From: Stappia sp. TSB10P1A
GTDB taxonomy: Bacteria > Pseudomonadota > Alphaproteobacteria > Rhizobiales > Stappiaceae
Assembly (NCBI RefSeq): GCF_900185725.1
Contig: NZ_FYAU01000029.1
Coordinates: 434,001-498,000, forward strand
DNA length: 64,000 bases
Direction of reading: 5' to 3'
The position numbers and the translations under genes are program-made. The notes beneath the pieces are model-generated. The model was not told where the DNA came from. It worked only from the letters and a program-made list of their open reading frames with translations, and made no database searches. Positions 7,924 through 16,905 of this stretch are shown piece after piece. Position 1 is the first letter of the stretch. Every line of letters begins with the position of its first letter.

Positions 7924-9713
7924 CGCCGGCGGCGGAGCCTGTCGCGCGCCGCATCGCGGCCGCGCTTCCGGGCGCCATGCTGCACGGGCTCGCCCACCGG
8001 GTGCCCGGTCTCGACGTGTCCTTCGCCGAGACGCTGAACCATATCCGCGCGCTCTATCAGGCCGGCACCCCCATCGTCGGCGTTTGCGCTTCCGGCATCC
8101 TGATCCGCGCGCTGGCCGCCGTGATCGAGGACAAGCGGTCCGAGCCGCCGGTTCTCGCCGTCTCGGAGGACGGGGCCAGCGTCGTGCCGCTGCTCGGCGG
8201 CCATCGCGGCGCCAATTCGCTCGCCCGCCAGGTGGCGGAGGCGCTGGGCGGCCATGCGGCGGTGACGACGCAGGGCGACACGGCGCTGGGCGTTGCGCTC
8301 GATTCGCCGCCCAAGGGCTGGTGGCTCGCCAATCCGCAGGATGCCAAGGGCGTCATGGCCCGCCTGCTGGCCGGCGAGCCCGTCCGTCTCACGGGCGAGG
8401 CCCCCTGGATCACCCGCTCGCGCCTGCCGCTGGCGGACACGGCGGAAATGGAAATCGTCGCCAGCGTCGAGGCCATCGCGCCCGGTGCCGACCGGCTCGT
8501 CTATCACCCGCGCCGCCTCGTCGTCGGCGTCGGCTGCGCCAGGGGCTGCCCGGCGGAGGAACTCACCTCGCTGGTGCGTGAGGCGCTAAGCAGTGCCGGC
8601 CTTGCCGAAGGGGCGGTGGCGCTTGTCGCGACCCTCGATCTCAAGGCGGACGAGGCCGCGGTCAACGCGCTCGCCGGCCAGCTCGGCGTGCCGCTGCGCG
8701 TCTTTCCCGCCGCCCGGCTGGAGCAGGAGACACCGCGCCTTGCCAACCCGTCGGACGTCGTCTTCGCCGAGGTCGGCTGCCACGGCGTGGCGGAGGGCGC
8801 GGCGCTGGCCGCGACCGGGGCGGAAGGGTCGCTGCTCATCGAGAAGCGCAAGACCGCCAATGCCACCGTCGCCGTCGCCCTTGCGCCGGAGCCGGTCAAC
8901 CCGGCGGAGGTCGGCCGCCCGCGCGGCCGTCTTGCGGTGATCGGCATCGGCCCCGGCCGCGACGACTGGCGCACGCCGGAAGCCTCGCACCTGCTCGCCG
9001 ATGCCGACGAGGCGGTCGGTTATTCGCTCTATCTCGACATCGTCGCGCCGCTGATCCAGGGCAAGCCGCGCCATGCCTTCCCGCTCGGCGCGGAGGAGGA
9101 GCGCGTCCGCTTCGCGCTGGAGCGCGCCGGCGAGGGGCGCTCGGTGGCGCTGGTCTCCTCGGGCGATGCCGGCATCTATGCGATGGGCGCGCTGGTCTAC
9201 GAACTGCTGCACCGCGACACCACGGAGGGCGGCGTCTCGGATGCGGCAAAACGCGTCGAGGTGGTCAACGCCCCCGGCATCTCGGCGCTGCAGGCAGCTT
9301 CCGCGCGCATTGGCGCGGTGCTCGGCCATGACTTCTGCACCATCTCCCTGTCGGACCTCCTGACCCCGTGGCAGGCGATCGAGCAGCGGCTGAAGGCCGC
9401 CGCCGCCGGCGATTTCGTCATCGCCTTCTACAATCCCGTGTCGAAGCGCCGCCGCACCCAGTTGGCCGAGGCACGCGAGATCCTGCTCGCCGCCCGCCCG
9501 GCCGATACGCCGGTGGTGCTCGGCTACAATCTCGGCCGCGAGGGCGAGACGCTGACCGTGACGACGCTCGGCGAGCTCCGCGTCGACGATGTCGACATGC
9601 TGACCACCGTGCTGGTCGGCTCGTCCGCCTCGCGCGCCGTCATGACCGGATCGGGCCGGCCCTTCGTCTACACCCCCCGCGGCTACGCCAAGCGCATCGA
9701 GGAAAAGCTGTGA
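7893..9713 (+). CDS. CbiG-CobJ/CbiH fusion: cobalt-precorrin-5A hydrolase plus C17-methyltransferase
   Basis: 606 residues. GTG 7893 follows GGGAG by 7 bases and lies inside cobI. Residues about 1-185 are the CbiG N-terminal domain (VVPLLGGHRGANSLARQVAE). About 205-345 are the CbiG C-terminal domain (RLVVGVGCARGCPAEEL, EVGCHGVAEGAAL). About 348-606 are a CobJ/CbiH methylase (AVIGIGPGRDDWRTPEA, VSSGDAGIYAMGALVYE, VVNAPGISALQAA, VLGYNLGREGETL). CbiG opens the delta-lactone of cobalt-precorrin-5A and is specific to the cobalt-early route; CobJ/CbiH methylates C17 with ring contraction. Fusing them puts two close steps on one polypeptide. No interrupted domain is visible. Confidence 0.93.
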   Translation: MDATAAILVLTPAAEPVARRIAAALPGAMLHGLAHRVPGLDVSFAETLNHIRALYQAGTPIVGVCASGILIRALAAVIEDKRSEPPVLAVSEDGASVVPLLGGHRGANSLARQVAEALGGHAAVTTQGDTALGVALDSPPKGWWLANPQDAKGVMARLLAGEPVRLTGEAPWITRSRLPLADTAEMEIVASVEAIAPGADRLVYHPRRLVVGVGCARGCPAEELTSLVREALSSAGLAEGAVALVATLDLKADEAAVNALAGQLGVPLRVFPAARLEQETPRLANPSDVVFAEVGCHGVAEGAALAATGAEGSLLIEKRKTANATVAVALAPEPVNPAEVGRPRGRLAVIGIGPGRDDWRTPEASHLLADADEAVGYSLYLDIVAPLIQGKPRHAFPLGAEEERVRFALERAGEGRSVALVSSGDAGIYAMGALVYELLHRDTTEGGVSDAAKRVEVVNAPGISALQAASARIGAVLGHDFCTISLSDLLTPWQAIEQRLKAAAAGDFVIAFYNPVSKRRRTQLAEAREILLAARPADTPVVLGYNLGREGETLTVTTLGELRVDDVDMLTTVLVGSSASRAVMTGSGRPFVYTPRGYAKRIEEKL

Positions 9714-10501
9714 CCGTCCACTTCATCGGCGCCGGGCCCGGCGATCCCGACCTCATCACCGTTCGCGGACTGAAGCTGATCGCGGCTTGCCCCGTCTGTC
9801 TTTACGCCGGTTCGCTGGTGCCCGAGGCCATCGTGGCGGCCGCGCCCGAGGGCGCGCGCGTGATCGACACCGCGCCGATGACCCTCGACGAGATCATGGC
9901 GGAGATCGAGGCGGCGCATGCGCGCGGCGAGGACGTGGCGCGCGTCCATTCCGGCGACCCTTCGCTCTATGGCGCGATTGCCGAGCAGATCCGCCGGCTG
10001 AAGGAGAAGGACATTCCCTTCGACGTGACGCCCGGCGTGCCGGCCTTTGCCGCCGCCGCCGCCGCGCTCGGCCAGGAACTGACCGTGCCGGAGATCGCGC
10101 AGACGGTGATCCTCACCCGCACGACGATGAAGTCCTCCGACATGCCGAAGGGCGAGGATCTGGAGACGCTCGGCAGGAGCGGCGCGACGCTGGCGATCCA
10201 CCTCTCGATCCGGAACCTGCGCGAGATCGAGCGCCAGCTCGTTCCGCTCTATGGTGCCGACTGCCCGGTCGTCGTCGCCTACCGGGTCGGCTGGCCGGAC
10301 CAGAGCTTCATCCACGGCACGCTCACCGACATTCGCGACAAGGTGCGCGAGGCGAAGATCACCCGCACCGCGCTGATCTTCGTCGGCCGGGCACTGCAGC
10401 CGGCCGAGGACTTCCGCGACAGCGCGCTCTATCACGCCGATCACGTCCATGTGCTGCGGCCGAAGAAGAAAAAGGCGAAGGCCGCAGTGTCGTCCGCCTG
10501 A
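9710..10501 (+). CDS. cobM: Precorrin-4 / cobalt-precorrin-4 C11-methyltransferase
   Basis: 263 residues. Methylates C11, the step before CbiG acts. It begins VHFIGAGPGDPDLITVRG, contains VARVHSGDPSLYGAIAEQ and DVTPGVPAFAAAAAALG, and has the long central segment EIAQTVILTRTTMKSSDMPKG typical of CobM/CbiF. The C-terminus ends in a Lys-rich stretch. Start is GTG 9710 overlapping the preceding TGA, so it closes a tightly coupled plus-strand series. A 15-bp gap then separates it from the convergent cobB. Confidence 0.94.
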   Translation: MTVHFIGAGPGDPDLITVRGLKLIAACPVCLYAGSLVPEAIVAAAPEGARVIDTAPMTLDEIMAEIEAAHARGEDVARVHSGDPSLYGAIAEQIRRLKEKDIPFDVTPGVPAFAAAAAALGQELTVPEIAQTVILTRTTMKSSDMPKGEDLETLGRSGATLAIHLSIRNLREIERQLVPLYGADCPVVVAYRVGWPDQSFIHGTLTDIRDKVREAKITRTALIFVGRALQPAEDFRDSALYHADHVHVLRPKKKKAKAAVSSA

Positions 10502-10516
10502 CCGGGCGTCACGCCG

Positions 10517-11839
10517 TCAGGCGCGATCGATCAGGTGAATGAACGAACCCGAGACGCGGCCGACGCGCAGGCCGACATCGCCGACCAGCGCTCCAAGCGC
10601 ATCCCGTGCCTGGAACAGCCGCTCCGCCTGGCCTTCCTGCACGATGGTCGCGTAGTGGAATTCGTGCCCCGCAAGCTGTCCCTGCCACGGCGCGCCGGCA
10701 AAGGCGAAGAGCCGCCGATAGCCGAGCTGGCGCCTGCGCGTTGCAAAGCTCGTCTCCAGCGGCAGCAGGCCCAGCATCGGGTGGCGGGTTCCGTCAGTGT
10801 CCGTCAACTCGTCGCCCAGCACCATGTAGCCGCCGCATTCGCCATAGATCAGCGCGCCGCGCGCCGCCGCTGCATGCAGGCCGGCCCTGAAGCTGCCGGC
10901 CGCCGCGATCCGGCCGGCATGCAGCTCCGGATAGCCGCCGGGCAGATAGACCGCGTCGCACTGCGCATCCGGCGCCTCGTCGGCGAGCGGCGAGAAGAAC
11001 GACAGCTCGGCGCCCTGCGCCTGCCAGCCTGTCAGGAGATGCGGATAGGCGAAGGCGAAGGCGATATCGCGGGCAATCGCGACGCGCTGGCCGGGCGGCG
11101 GCAGCGTTGCCGCCGCGCCGCTGCGGGTCAGCGGAAGCGCCAGCGCGTGGATCGCGTCGAGGTCGCAGCTCTCGGCGACGCGGGTGGCCGCGTGATCGAG
11201 AAACGCGGCGAGATCGCCATGTTCTCCCGCCTGCACCAGCCCGAGATGGCGTTCCGGCAGGTCGAGCCCGGCATCGCGCGGCACCGCGCCGAGCACCGGC
11301 ATGCCGATGCCGGCAAGCGCCGAACGCAGCATCTCGGCGTGGCGCGGGCTGCCGACCCGGTTGAGGATCACGCCGGCGACGGTCACGTCCGCGCGGTGGT
11401 CGCGAAAGCCCCGCACCAGCGCGGCGACCGACTGCGACTGTTTCCCCGCATCGACCACCAGAACCACCGGCAGCCCCAGCCGAGCGGCAAGATCGGCGGT
11501 CGAGCCGCTGCCGTCGGCCGCGCCGTCGTAAAGGCCCATCACACCCTCGACCAGCAGCAGATCCGCATCTTCCGCCTGACGCGCGGCGAGCGTCTCGACG
11601 AGGTCGCCGCGCATGGCGAAGGGATCGAGATTGACGCAGGGCCGTCCGCTCGCCGCCGCATGGAAGGCGGGATCGATATAGTCCGGCCCGGTCTTGGCGC
11701 TGGCGACGCGGATGCCGGCCTTGCGGAAGGCTTTGAGCAGGGCGAGCGTCAGGGTGGTCTTGCCGCTGCCCGACGCCGGTGCGGCAATGACGAGGCCGCT
11801 GCCTGCCCTGGATTCGCCTGCCCTGATTTCGGCGGTCAT
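10517..11839 (-). CDS. cobB: Cobyrinate a,c-diamide synthase
   Basis: 440 residues. ATP- and glutamine-dependent amidation of the a and c side chains of cobyrinate (CbiA) or hydrogenobyrinate (CobB). The N-terminal domain carries the P-loop APASGSGKTTLTLALLKA and LLVEGVMGLYDGAADGSG. The C-terminal type-1 glutaminase domain has YLPGGYPELHAGRIAAAGSF and the catalytic-Cys segment ALIYGECGGYMVLG. With CbiX, CbiG and CbiD encoded nearby, a CbiA role on cobalt-containing substrate is the better functional reading. It starts 2 bp after the cobA stop and is transcribed with it, opposite to the rest of the cluster. Confidence 0.93.
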   Translation of the reverse strand: MTAEIRAGESRAGSGLVIAAPASGSGKTTLTLALLKAFRKAGIRVASAKTGPDYIDPAFHAAASGRPCVNLDPFAMRGDLVETLAARQAEDADLLLVEGVMGLYDGAADGSGSTADLAARLGLPVVLVVDAGKQSQSVAALVRGFRDHRADVTVAGVILNRVGSPRHAEMLRSALAGIGMPVLGAVPRDAGLDLPERHLGLVQAGEHGDLAAFLDHAATRVAESCDLDAIHALALPLTRSGAAATLPPPGQRVAIARDIAFAFAYPHLLTGWQAQGAELSFFSPLADEAPDAQCDAVYLPGGYPELHAGRIAAAGSFRAGLHAAAARGALIYGECGGYMVLGDELTDTDGTRHPMLGLLPLETSFATRRRQLGYRRLFAFAGAPWQGQLAGHEFHYATIVQEGQAERLFQARDALGALVGDVGLRVGRVSGSFIHLIDRA

Positions 11840-11841
11840 GG

Positions 11842-12780
11842 TCAGCCGCCGCTCGCCGGCCGTGCCGTGGCCGCCTCGCGCAGGCCCAGCGGGTTCGGGT
11901 CGAGCTTGCGCCCGGCGGCCGCGCCGAGCCAGTCGAGCCCGGCGCGCAGCCGCACCACCTCGCCCACGACGACGATGGCCGGCGGCTCCAGCTTCGCGGC
12001 CTCGGCCTCGGCGGAGGCGCGCGCCAGCGTCGTCTCCAGCACGGTCTGGTCGGGCAGCGAGGCATTGCAGACGATGGCGACCGGCTCCTCGCCCCGGCGC
12101 CCGCCGGCCAGCAGCTTGGAGACGATCAGGTCGAGATGCTTCATCGCCATATACATGACGATGACCGGCGCGCCGCGCGCCACCGCGTCCCAGTCGATGG
12201 CCGAAGGCGTCAGGCCGGTCTGGTCGTGGCCGGTCAGGAAGGTGACGGTCTGGTTGGTGTCGCGATGGGTCGCGGGAATGCCGGCATAGGCCAGCCCGCC
12301 GATGCCGGCCGTCACGCCGGGAATGATGCGGAACGGCACGCCATGCGCGACCAGCGTCAGCGCTTCCTCGCCGCCGCGGCCGAAGACGAACGGGTCGCCG
12401 CCCTTCAGCCGCAGCACCCGCTTGCCGGCCCTTGCATAGTCGACCAGCTTCAGCGAGATGTCGCGCTGCTTCGGGCTCGGCTTGCCGCCGCGCTTGCCGG
12501 CATAGTCGATGATCGCGTCGGGCCGCGCGAGATCGAGGATCGAGGCGTCGACCAGCGCGTCATGGACGATGACGTCGGCCTGGGCGAGGCCGTTGAGCAC
12601 ATGCAGCGTCAACAGGCCGGGATCGCCCGGCCCGGCGCCGGCCAGCCACACCGAGCCGGGGGCGAAGTCGGGAAGGCGGACGCCGCGCGGCAACAGCCCG
12701 CCGAGCGGGGTCTCGGGGGCGGCGGCGGGGCGGGGAGCGGCCGTGTCGGCAGCCTGGTCCGGGCGGTTCGCGTTTGACAT
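11842..12780 (-). CDS. cobA: Uroporphyrinogen-III C-methyltransferase (SUMT)
   Basis: 312 residues from ATG 12780; an ATG three codons earlier (12789) is an alternative and neither has a strong ribosome binding site. It makes precorrin-2 from uroporphyrinogen III by methylating C2 and C7. Landmarks: VWLAGAGPGDPGLLTLHVLNG, RVLRLKGGDPFVFGRGGEEAL, FRIIPGVTAGIGGLAYAG and IVMYMAMKHLDLI. The first 35 residues are Ala/Pro-rich and poorly conserved. There is no CysG-type dehydrogenase/ferrochelatase domain, so precorrin-2 oxidation must be done by another protein. First gene of a cobA-cobB unit, divergent from cbiD. Confidence 0.93.
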   Translation of the reverse strand: MSNANRPDQAADTAAPRPAAAPETPLGGLLPRGVRLPDFAPGSVWLAGAGPGDPGLLTLHVLNGLAQADVIVHDALVDASILDLARPDAIIDYAGKRGGKPSPKQRDISLKLVDYARAGKRVLRLKGGDPFVFGRGGEEALTLVAHGVPFRIIPGVTAGIGGLAYAGIPATHRDTNQTVTFLTGHDQTGLTPSAIDWDAVARGAPVIVMYMAMKHLDLIVSKLLAGGRRGEEPVAIVCNASLPDQTVLETTLARASAEAEAAKLEPPAIVVVGEVVRLRAGLDWLGAAAGRKLDPNPLGLREAATARPASGG

Positions 12781-12882
12781 TCCGATCATTTCTACGCCGC
12801 TGCGGCCGCCGCGCCAAGGTCGGTTGGCGTCGGCGTCCATAGCAATTGCGACCTTGCCGCGCCCGCCCCTATAGTCCGGCGC

Positions 12883-13989
12883 ATGAGCCGCAAGGAAACA
12901 TCCGCGCTTCGCCGGGGCTGGACCACCGGAACCTGTGCGACCGCCGCCGCCAAGGCCGCCTATCAGGCCTTGCTGACCGGCGCGTTTCCCGATCCCGTCG
13001 AGGTGACGCTGCCGAAAGGCGAGCGACCCGCCTTCGCGCTGGCGCTGGAGGAGTTGGGCGAGGGCTTTGCCCGCGCCGGCATTGTCAAGGACGCGGGCGA
13101 CGATCCGGACGTCACTCATGGTGCGACGGTGATCGCCAGCGTGCGCCTCGCGCCGGCCGGATCCGGGGTTCTGTTCCGCGCCGGCGAGGGCGTCGGGACG
13201 GTGACGCTGGCCGGCCTGCCGATCCCGCCCGGAGAACCCGCGATCAACCCGGTGCCGCGCGCCATGATCGCCGGCGCCATTGCCGAGGTGGCCGCCCGCT
13301 TCGGCGCGAGCGGCGATGTCGAGGTGGAGATCTCGATCCCCGGCGGCGAGGCGCTGGCGCAGCGCACCATGAACCCGCGCCTCGGCATCCTCGGCGGCCT
13401 GTCGGTGCTCGGTACCACGGGCATCGTCCGCCCGTTTTCCTGCGCCGCCTGGATCGCCTCGATCCATCGCGGCGTCGATGTGGCGCGCGCCGCCGGCCTG
13501 CCGCATGTGGTCGGCGCCACCGGCTCGACCTCCGAGGATGCGGTGAAGGCGCGCCACGACCTGCCCGAGACGGCCTATCTCGACATGGGCGACTTCGCCG
13601 GCGGACTGCTCAAGTATCTGCGGGCCCATCCGGTGCCGAAGCTGACGCTGGCCGGCGGCTTCGCCAAATTCGTCAAGCTGGCGCAGGGAGCGCTCGACCT
13701 GCATTCGGCGCGCAGCCAAGTGGATTTCGCAGCGCTCGCCCTGCTGCTGGAGCGGGCAGGGGCCCCAAGCGAGATCGTCGAGGCGGCGCGGGGCGCCAAC
13801 ACCGCCAAGGAGGTGCTCGACCGCGCCGAAGCCGCCGGCATCGATGTCGCCGCCGAGGTGGCGCGCGGCGCCCATGCCGCCGCCCGTGCCGTACTGCGCG
13901 ATGCGCCGGTCGATGTCGAGGTGCTGGTGGTCGACCGGGCCGGCGCCGTCGTTGCCCATCGCCCGTTCGATGCGGAAGGTCCCGCGTGA
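12883..13989 (+). CDS. cbiD: Cobalt-precorrin-5B C1-methyltransferase
   Basis: 368 residues, full length. CbiD methylates C1 in the cobalt-early pathway, replacing CobF of the aerobic route. The family start LRRGWTTGTCATAAAKAAYQAL is clear, followed by TLPKGERPAFAL, the Pro/Asn-rich segment PAINPVPRAMIAGAI, GIVRPFSCAAWIASIHRGVDVA and AGGFAKFVKLAQGALDLHSARS. It has no class III methylase fold; CbiD is structurally distinct. The start ATG is 102 bp from the divergent cobA. Its 3' end overlaps cobK by 4 bp (GTGA). Confidence 0.95.
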   Translation: MSRKETSALRRGWTTGTCATAAAKAAYQALLTGAFPDPVEVTLPKGERPAFALALEELGEGFARAGIVKDAGDDPDVTHGATVIASVRLAPAGSGVLFRAGEGVGTVTLAGLPIPPGEPAINPVPRAMIAGAIAEVAARFGASGDVEVEISIPGGEALAQRTMNPRLGILGGLSVLGTTGIVRPFSCAAWIASIHRGVDVARAAGLPHVVGATGSTSEDAVKARHDLPETAYLDMGDFAGGLLKYLRAHPVPKLTLAGGFAKFVKLAQGALDLHSARSQVDFAALALLLERAGAPSEIVEAARGANTAKEVLDRAEAAGIDVAAEVARGAHAAARAVLRDAPVDVEVLVVDRAGAVVAHRPFDAEGPA

Positions 13990-14741
13990 GCGCGCCGCTT
14001 CCCGTCCTGCTGCTGGCCGGCACCGGCGAGGCGCGGGCGCTGACCGGCCGGCTTGCCGATGATCCGCGATTTGCGGTCACCGCCTCGCTGGCCGGCGCCG
14101 TCGAGCGGCCACAGGCCTATCCGGGCCGCGTGCGCATCGGCGGCTTTGGCGGGGTGCTGGGGCTGGAAGAGTGGCTGCGGGGCGAGGGCATTGCCGCGGT
14201 GATCGACGCCACCCATCCCTTCGCGGCGCGCATCTCCGCCAATGCTGTCGCCGCCTCGCAAGCAGTTGGCCTTCCCCTGTTGCGGCTGGAGCGCCCGGCC
14301 TGGCAGGCCGGGCCGGGCGATAACTGGCAGGAGGTTGCCGATCTGGACGCGGCGGCGGCACTCCTGCCCCAGGGCGCCCGTCCGTTCCTCGCCGTCGGTC
14401 GCAAGGAGATCTCGCGCTTCGCAACGCGCCGCGATCTCGACTGTTTGACGCGGATGATCGACCCGCCGGAGCCGGAAACTGCACTGCCGCCGGGCCGGCT
14501 GCTGCTGGCTCGCCCTTCCAGGGATATCGACGCGGAAGCCGCCTTGCTGGAGCAGCACGGCGCGACTCATCTGGTGACCAAGAACAGCGGCGGCCCCTTC
14601 GGCGAGGCGAAGCTGCTCGCCGCCCGCCGTCTCGGCCTGCCGGTGATCATGGTGCGCCGGCCGGCTCTTGCCGGCGGCGAGGTGGTCGCGGATGTCCCGG
14701 CCGCGCTGGCCTGGCTGGAGGCGCGGGCCGCCTGTCGGTGA
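13986..14741 (+). CDS. cobK: Precorrin-6A / cobalt-precorrin-6A reductase
   Basis: 251 residues from GTG 13986. NADPH-dependent reduction of the precorrin-6A macrocycle (CobK) or its cobalt form (CbiJ). The N-terminal Rossmann-type motif LLLAGTGEARALTGRLAD, AVIDATHPFAARISANAV, PFLAVGRKEISRF and LVTKNSGGPFGEAKLLAARR are all family hallmarks. Because it follows cbiD with a 4-bp overlap, it most likely works on the cobalt-containing intermediate (CbiJ role). It is the last cobalamin gene of the window; the next gene belongs to the polysaccharide locus. Confidence 0.93.
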   Translation: MSAPLPVLLLAGTGEARALTGRLADDPRFAVTASLAGAVERPQAYPGRVRIGGFGGVLGLEEWLRGEGIAAVIDATHPFAARISANAVAASQAVGLPLLRLERPAWQAGPGDNWQEVADLDAAAALLPQGARPFLAVGRKEISRFATRRDLDCLTRMIDPPEPETALPPGRLLLARPSRDIDAEAALLEQHGATHLVTKNSGGPFGEAKLLAARRLGLPVIMVRRPALAGGEVVADVPAALAWLEARAACR

Positions 14742-14898
14742 GGCCGGCGCTTGTTCCACCACCTTTGGCCGGTGATGCCGAATGCACGACCACTTGAGGA
14801 AATGTTAACCATGACGGTCGAGACTTGCGAGCGTGCCCGCCCGTGGCGTGGTGCCGGGGCGCAATGCGACCCGTGAGACCAGCAGCGGCTTCCCGAGC

Positions 14899-16905
14899 AT
14901 GATCGATATCTACCAGATCCCCGGCATTCTGAAGAAGCGCATGATCTGGCTGATCATTGTGCCTCTGGTCTTCATGACGCTGGCCGTTGTCTATCTGATG
15001 CTGCGCACGCCGACCTACAAGGCCTTGGCGGAACTGCTGATCGAGCCGCAGGCCCTGCAGATCGTCGGCAACGAGATCGTGTCGCGCCAGGGCGGCGACA
15101 GCGTCCAGCGCCTGGCCGTCGACAGCCAGGCCTATGTCATTCTCTCCAACTCCGTGCTGAACGAGCTCATCGACAAGCTGGACCTTGAAAACGACCGGGC
15201 GATCCTGCCGCAGTCCGGGGGGCTGCTGTCGAAGCTGCTGGGCGGCGGCACGGCGCCGTCGGCGGAGGATCGCAGGTCCGCGACAATCGCCGGGCTGCGC
15301 GAGCGTCTCAAGGTAATACGCATAGAGAATGCCTTCGTCTTCAACATCTTCATGGAGCATCCTGATCGCTTCCGGGCCGCCGAGATCGCCAACGAGGCGG
15401 CGCGCATCTATCTCGACGAGCAGCGCGTCCAGCGCACCGAAGCGACCCTGCGCGCCTCGGTCGAGCTGCAGGCCCAGGCGGACAACATGCGCCGGCGGGT
15501 GGAGGCGGCGGAGGCGAAGGTCGAGGCCTTCCGCGCCGAGAATGGCCTGATCCGCACCGCCGAGCGCGGCCTCGTCGTCGGCCAGCGGCTGCAGGAGCTG
15601 AACTCGCAACTGACCCAGGCGCGGGTCGAGCTGGAGGGCGCGCGCGCCAATGCCGATCTCCTCGCCGGGCTGACGGCCGGTGCCATCGAGGGCGGTGCCC
15701 TGCCCGTCCGGCTGCAGACCACCACGCTCGGCTCGCTCCGCGTCCAATATGCCCGCATCGCCGAGCGCGAGGCGCAGGCCGCCACGACGCTCGGGGCCAA
15801 TCATCCGCAGCTTCGAGAGCTTCGTTCGCAACTGGCCAACACCCGGCAGCTCATCGACGAGGAACTCAGCCGCGTCCGTCGCTCGGCCGATGCCGACCTG
15901 CAGCGGGCGGAAGCGAATGTCGTCGCGCTGGAAACCGAGGTGCAGCGCGTCACCTCGACCAGCGTCGACCAGAGCAGGGCGGAAATCCAGCTCCGCCAGT
16001 TGGAAAGCGAGGCGGACTCGCTCGCCTCGGTCTATCGCACCTTCCTGAGCCGGGCCAAGGAGCTGGACGAGCAGAGCAGCATCGACACCAGCAGCTCCCG
16101 CATCATTTCGCCGGCCGTGGCGCCGCTGCGCTCCACCGCCCCCTCCGGCCTCATCGTGCTGCTGGCCGCCGGTGTCTTCGGCACCATCATGGCGGCGGGG
16201 GCGGCCGTCGGCTGGGAGATCCTCAACGGCAAGCTCGGCTCGGAGCGCGAACTGGTGGACATCACCGGCGTGCCGCTGATCGCCAGCATTGCGGTCCCGG
16301 CCAGCCGGCGGGGGCTGCGCCGACGCGGCGGCGAGGGAGCCGCCGAGCGCCAACTTGCCGTCACGCGCATCGCCTTCGCGCTGCGCCATGCGTTCGAGAA
16401 CGAGCGTCCGGCCCATGTGCTGGTGCTGGCGACAGGCCCGGGCATCGACACCGCGCCGCTGTCGCGCGCCATCGCCGCCAGCCTCTACGATATGGGCGAG
16501 GACGTGCTGCTTGCCCGGCCCGGCGACGGCGCCGCGCGGCTCGCCGCACCCGCCGGCGGCACCGCCATGGCACAGTCGGGCGGTCGCTCCCGCCTGTCCG
16601 CCCGCCGCCGCGAGGCGGAGGCCACCGCCCTTGCGCCGACGGGGGCCCTCACGGTCGAACGGCTCGATGGCGAGTCCCGCCGGGCGGGGCTGGATGCCTT
16701 CGACACTGCCGGCAGCGAGTTCCTGATTGTCGACGGCGGCTCCGCGCTCGACAATTCTCATCTCCCCGTGCTTCTCGACTATAGCGACGCGATCCTGCTG
16801 GTGACCCAGGTGGGCGGAACCGCCCGGTCCGATCTCGACCGCACCCTCGCCCTGCTGAAGCCTTGGGAAGAGCGGATGATCGGCAATGTCGCGCTGGCGG
16901 CCTGA
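14899..16905 (+). CDS. Exopolysaccharide chain-length protein (Wzz/GumC type) with degenerate kinase domain
   Basis: 668 residues from ATG 14899 (MIDIYQIPGILKKRMIWL); upstream in-frame GTG codons at 14833 and beyond give no family sequence. Membrane segment 1 is about residues 16-36, then a Wzz domain, a long coiled coil (about 150-380, Glu/Gln/Arg/Ala-rich heptads), and membrane segment 2 near 415-440 (GLIVLLAAGVFGTIMAAG). Residues about 495-668 resemble a BY-kinase domain, but the P-loop reads LATGPGIDTAPLSRAIAASL without the GK[ST] signature and there is no Tyr-rich tail. It probably sets polymer length and contacts the export machinery without phosphorylating. First gene of the polysaccharide locus. 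Confidence 0.87.
   Translation: MIDIYQIPGILKKRMIWLIIVPLVFMTLAVVYLMLRTPTYKALAELLIEPQALQIVGNEIVSRQGGDSVQRLAVDSQAYVILSNSVLNELIDKLDLENDRAILPQSGGLLSKLLGGGTAPSAEDRRSATIAGLRERLKVIRIENAFVFNIFMEHPDRFRAAEIANEAARIYLDEQRVQRTEATLRASVELQAQADNMRRRVEAAEAKVEAFRAENGLIRTAERGLVVGQRLQELNSQLTQARVELEGARANADLLAGLTAGAIEGGALPVRLQTTTLGSLRVQYARIAEREAQAATTLGANHPQLRELRSQLANTRQLIDEELSRVRRSADADLQRAEANVVALETEVQRVTSTSVDQSRAEIQLRQLESEADSLASVYRTFLSRAKELDEQSSIDTSSSRIISPAVAPLRSTAPSGLIVLLAAGVFGTIMAAGAAVGWEILNGKLGSERELVDITGVPLIASIAVPASRRGLRRRGGEGAAERQLAVTRIAFALRHAFENERPAHVLVLATGPGIDTAPLSRAIAASLYDMGEDVLLARPGDGAARLAAPAGGTAMAQSGGRSRLSARRREAEATALAPTGALTVERLDGESRRAGLDAFDTAGSEFLIVDGGSALDNSHLPVLLDYSDAILLVTQVGGTARSDLDRTLALLKPWEERMIGNVALAA

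Noticed and set aside
12781-13959. N-terminal extension of cobA up to 13959
   Set aside because: It would run antisense through cbiD; SUMT homology starts after 12780.
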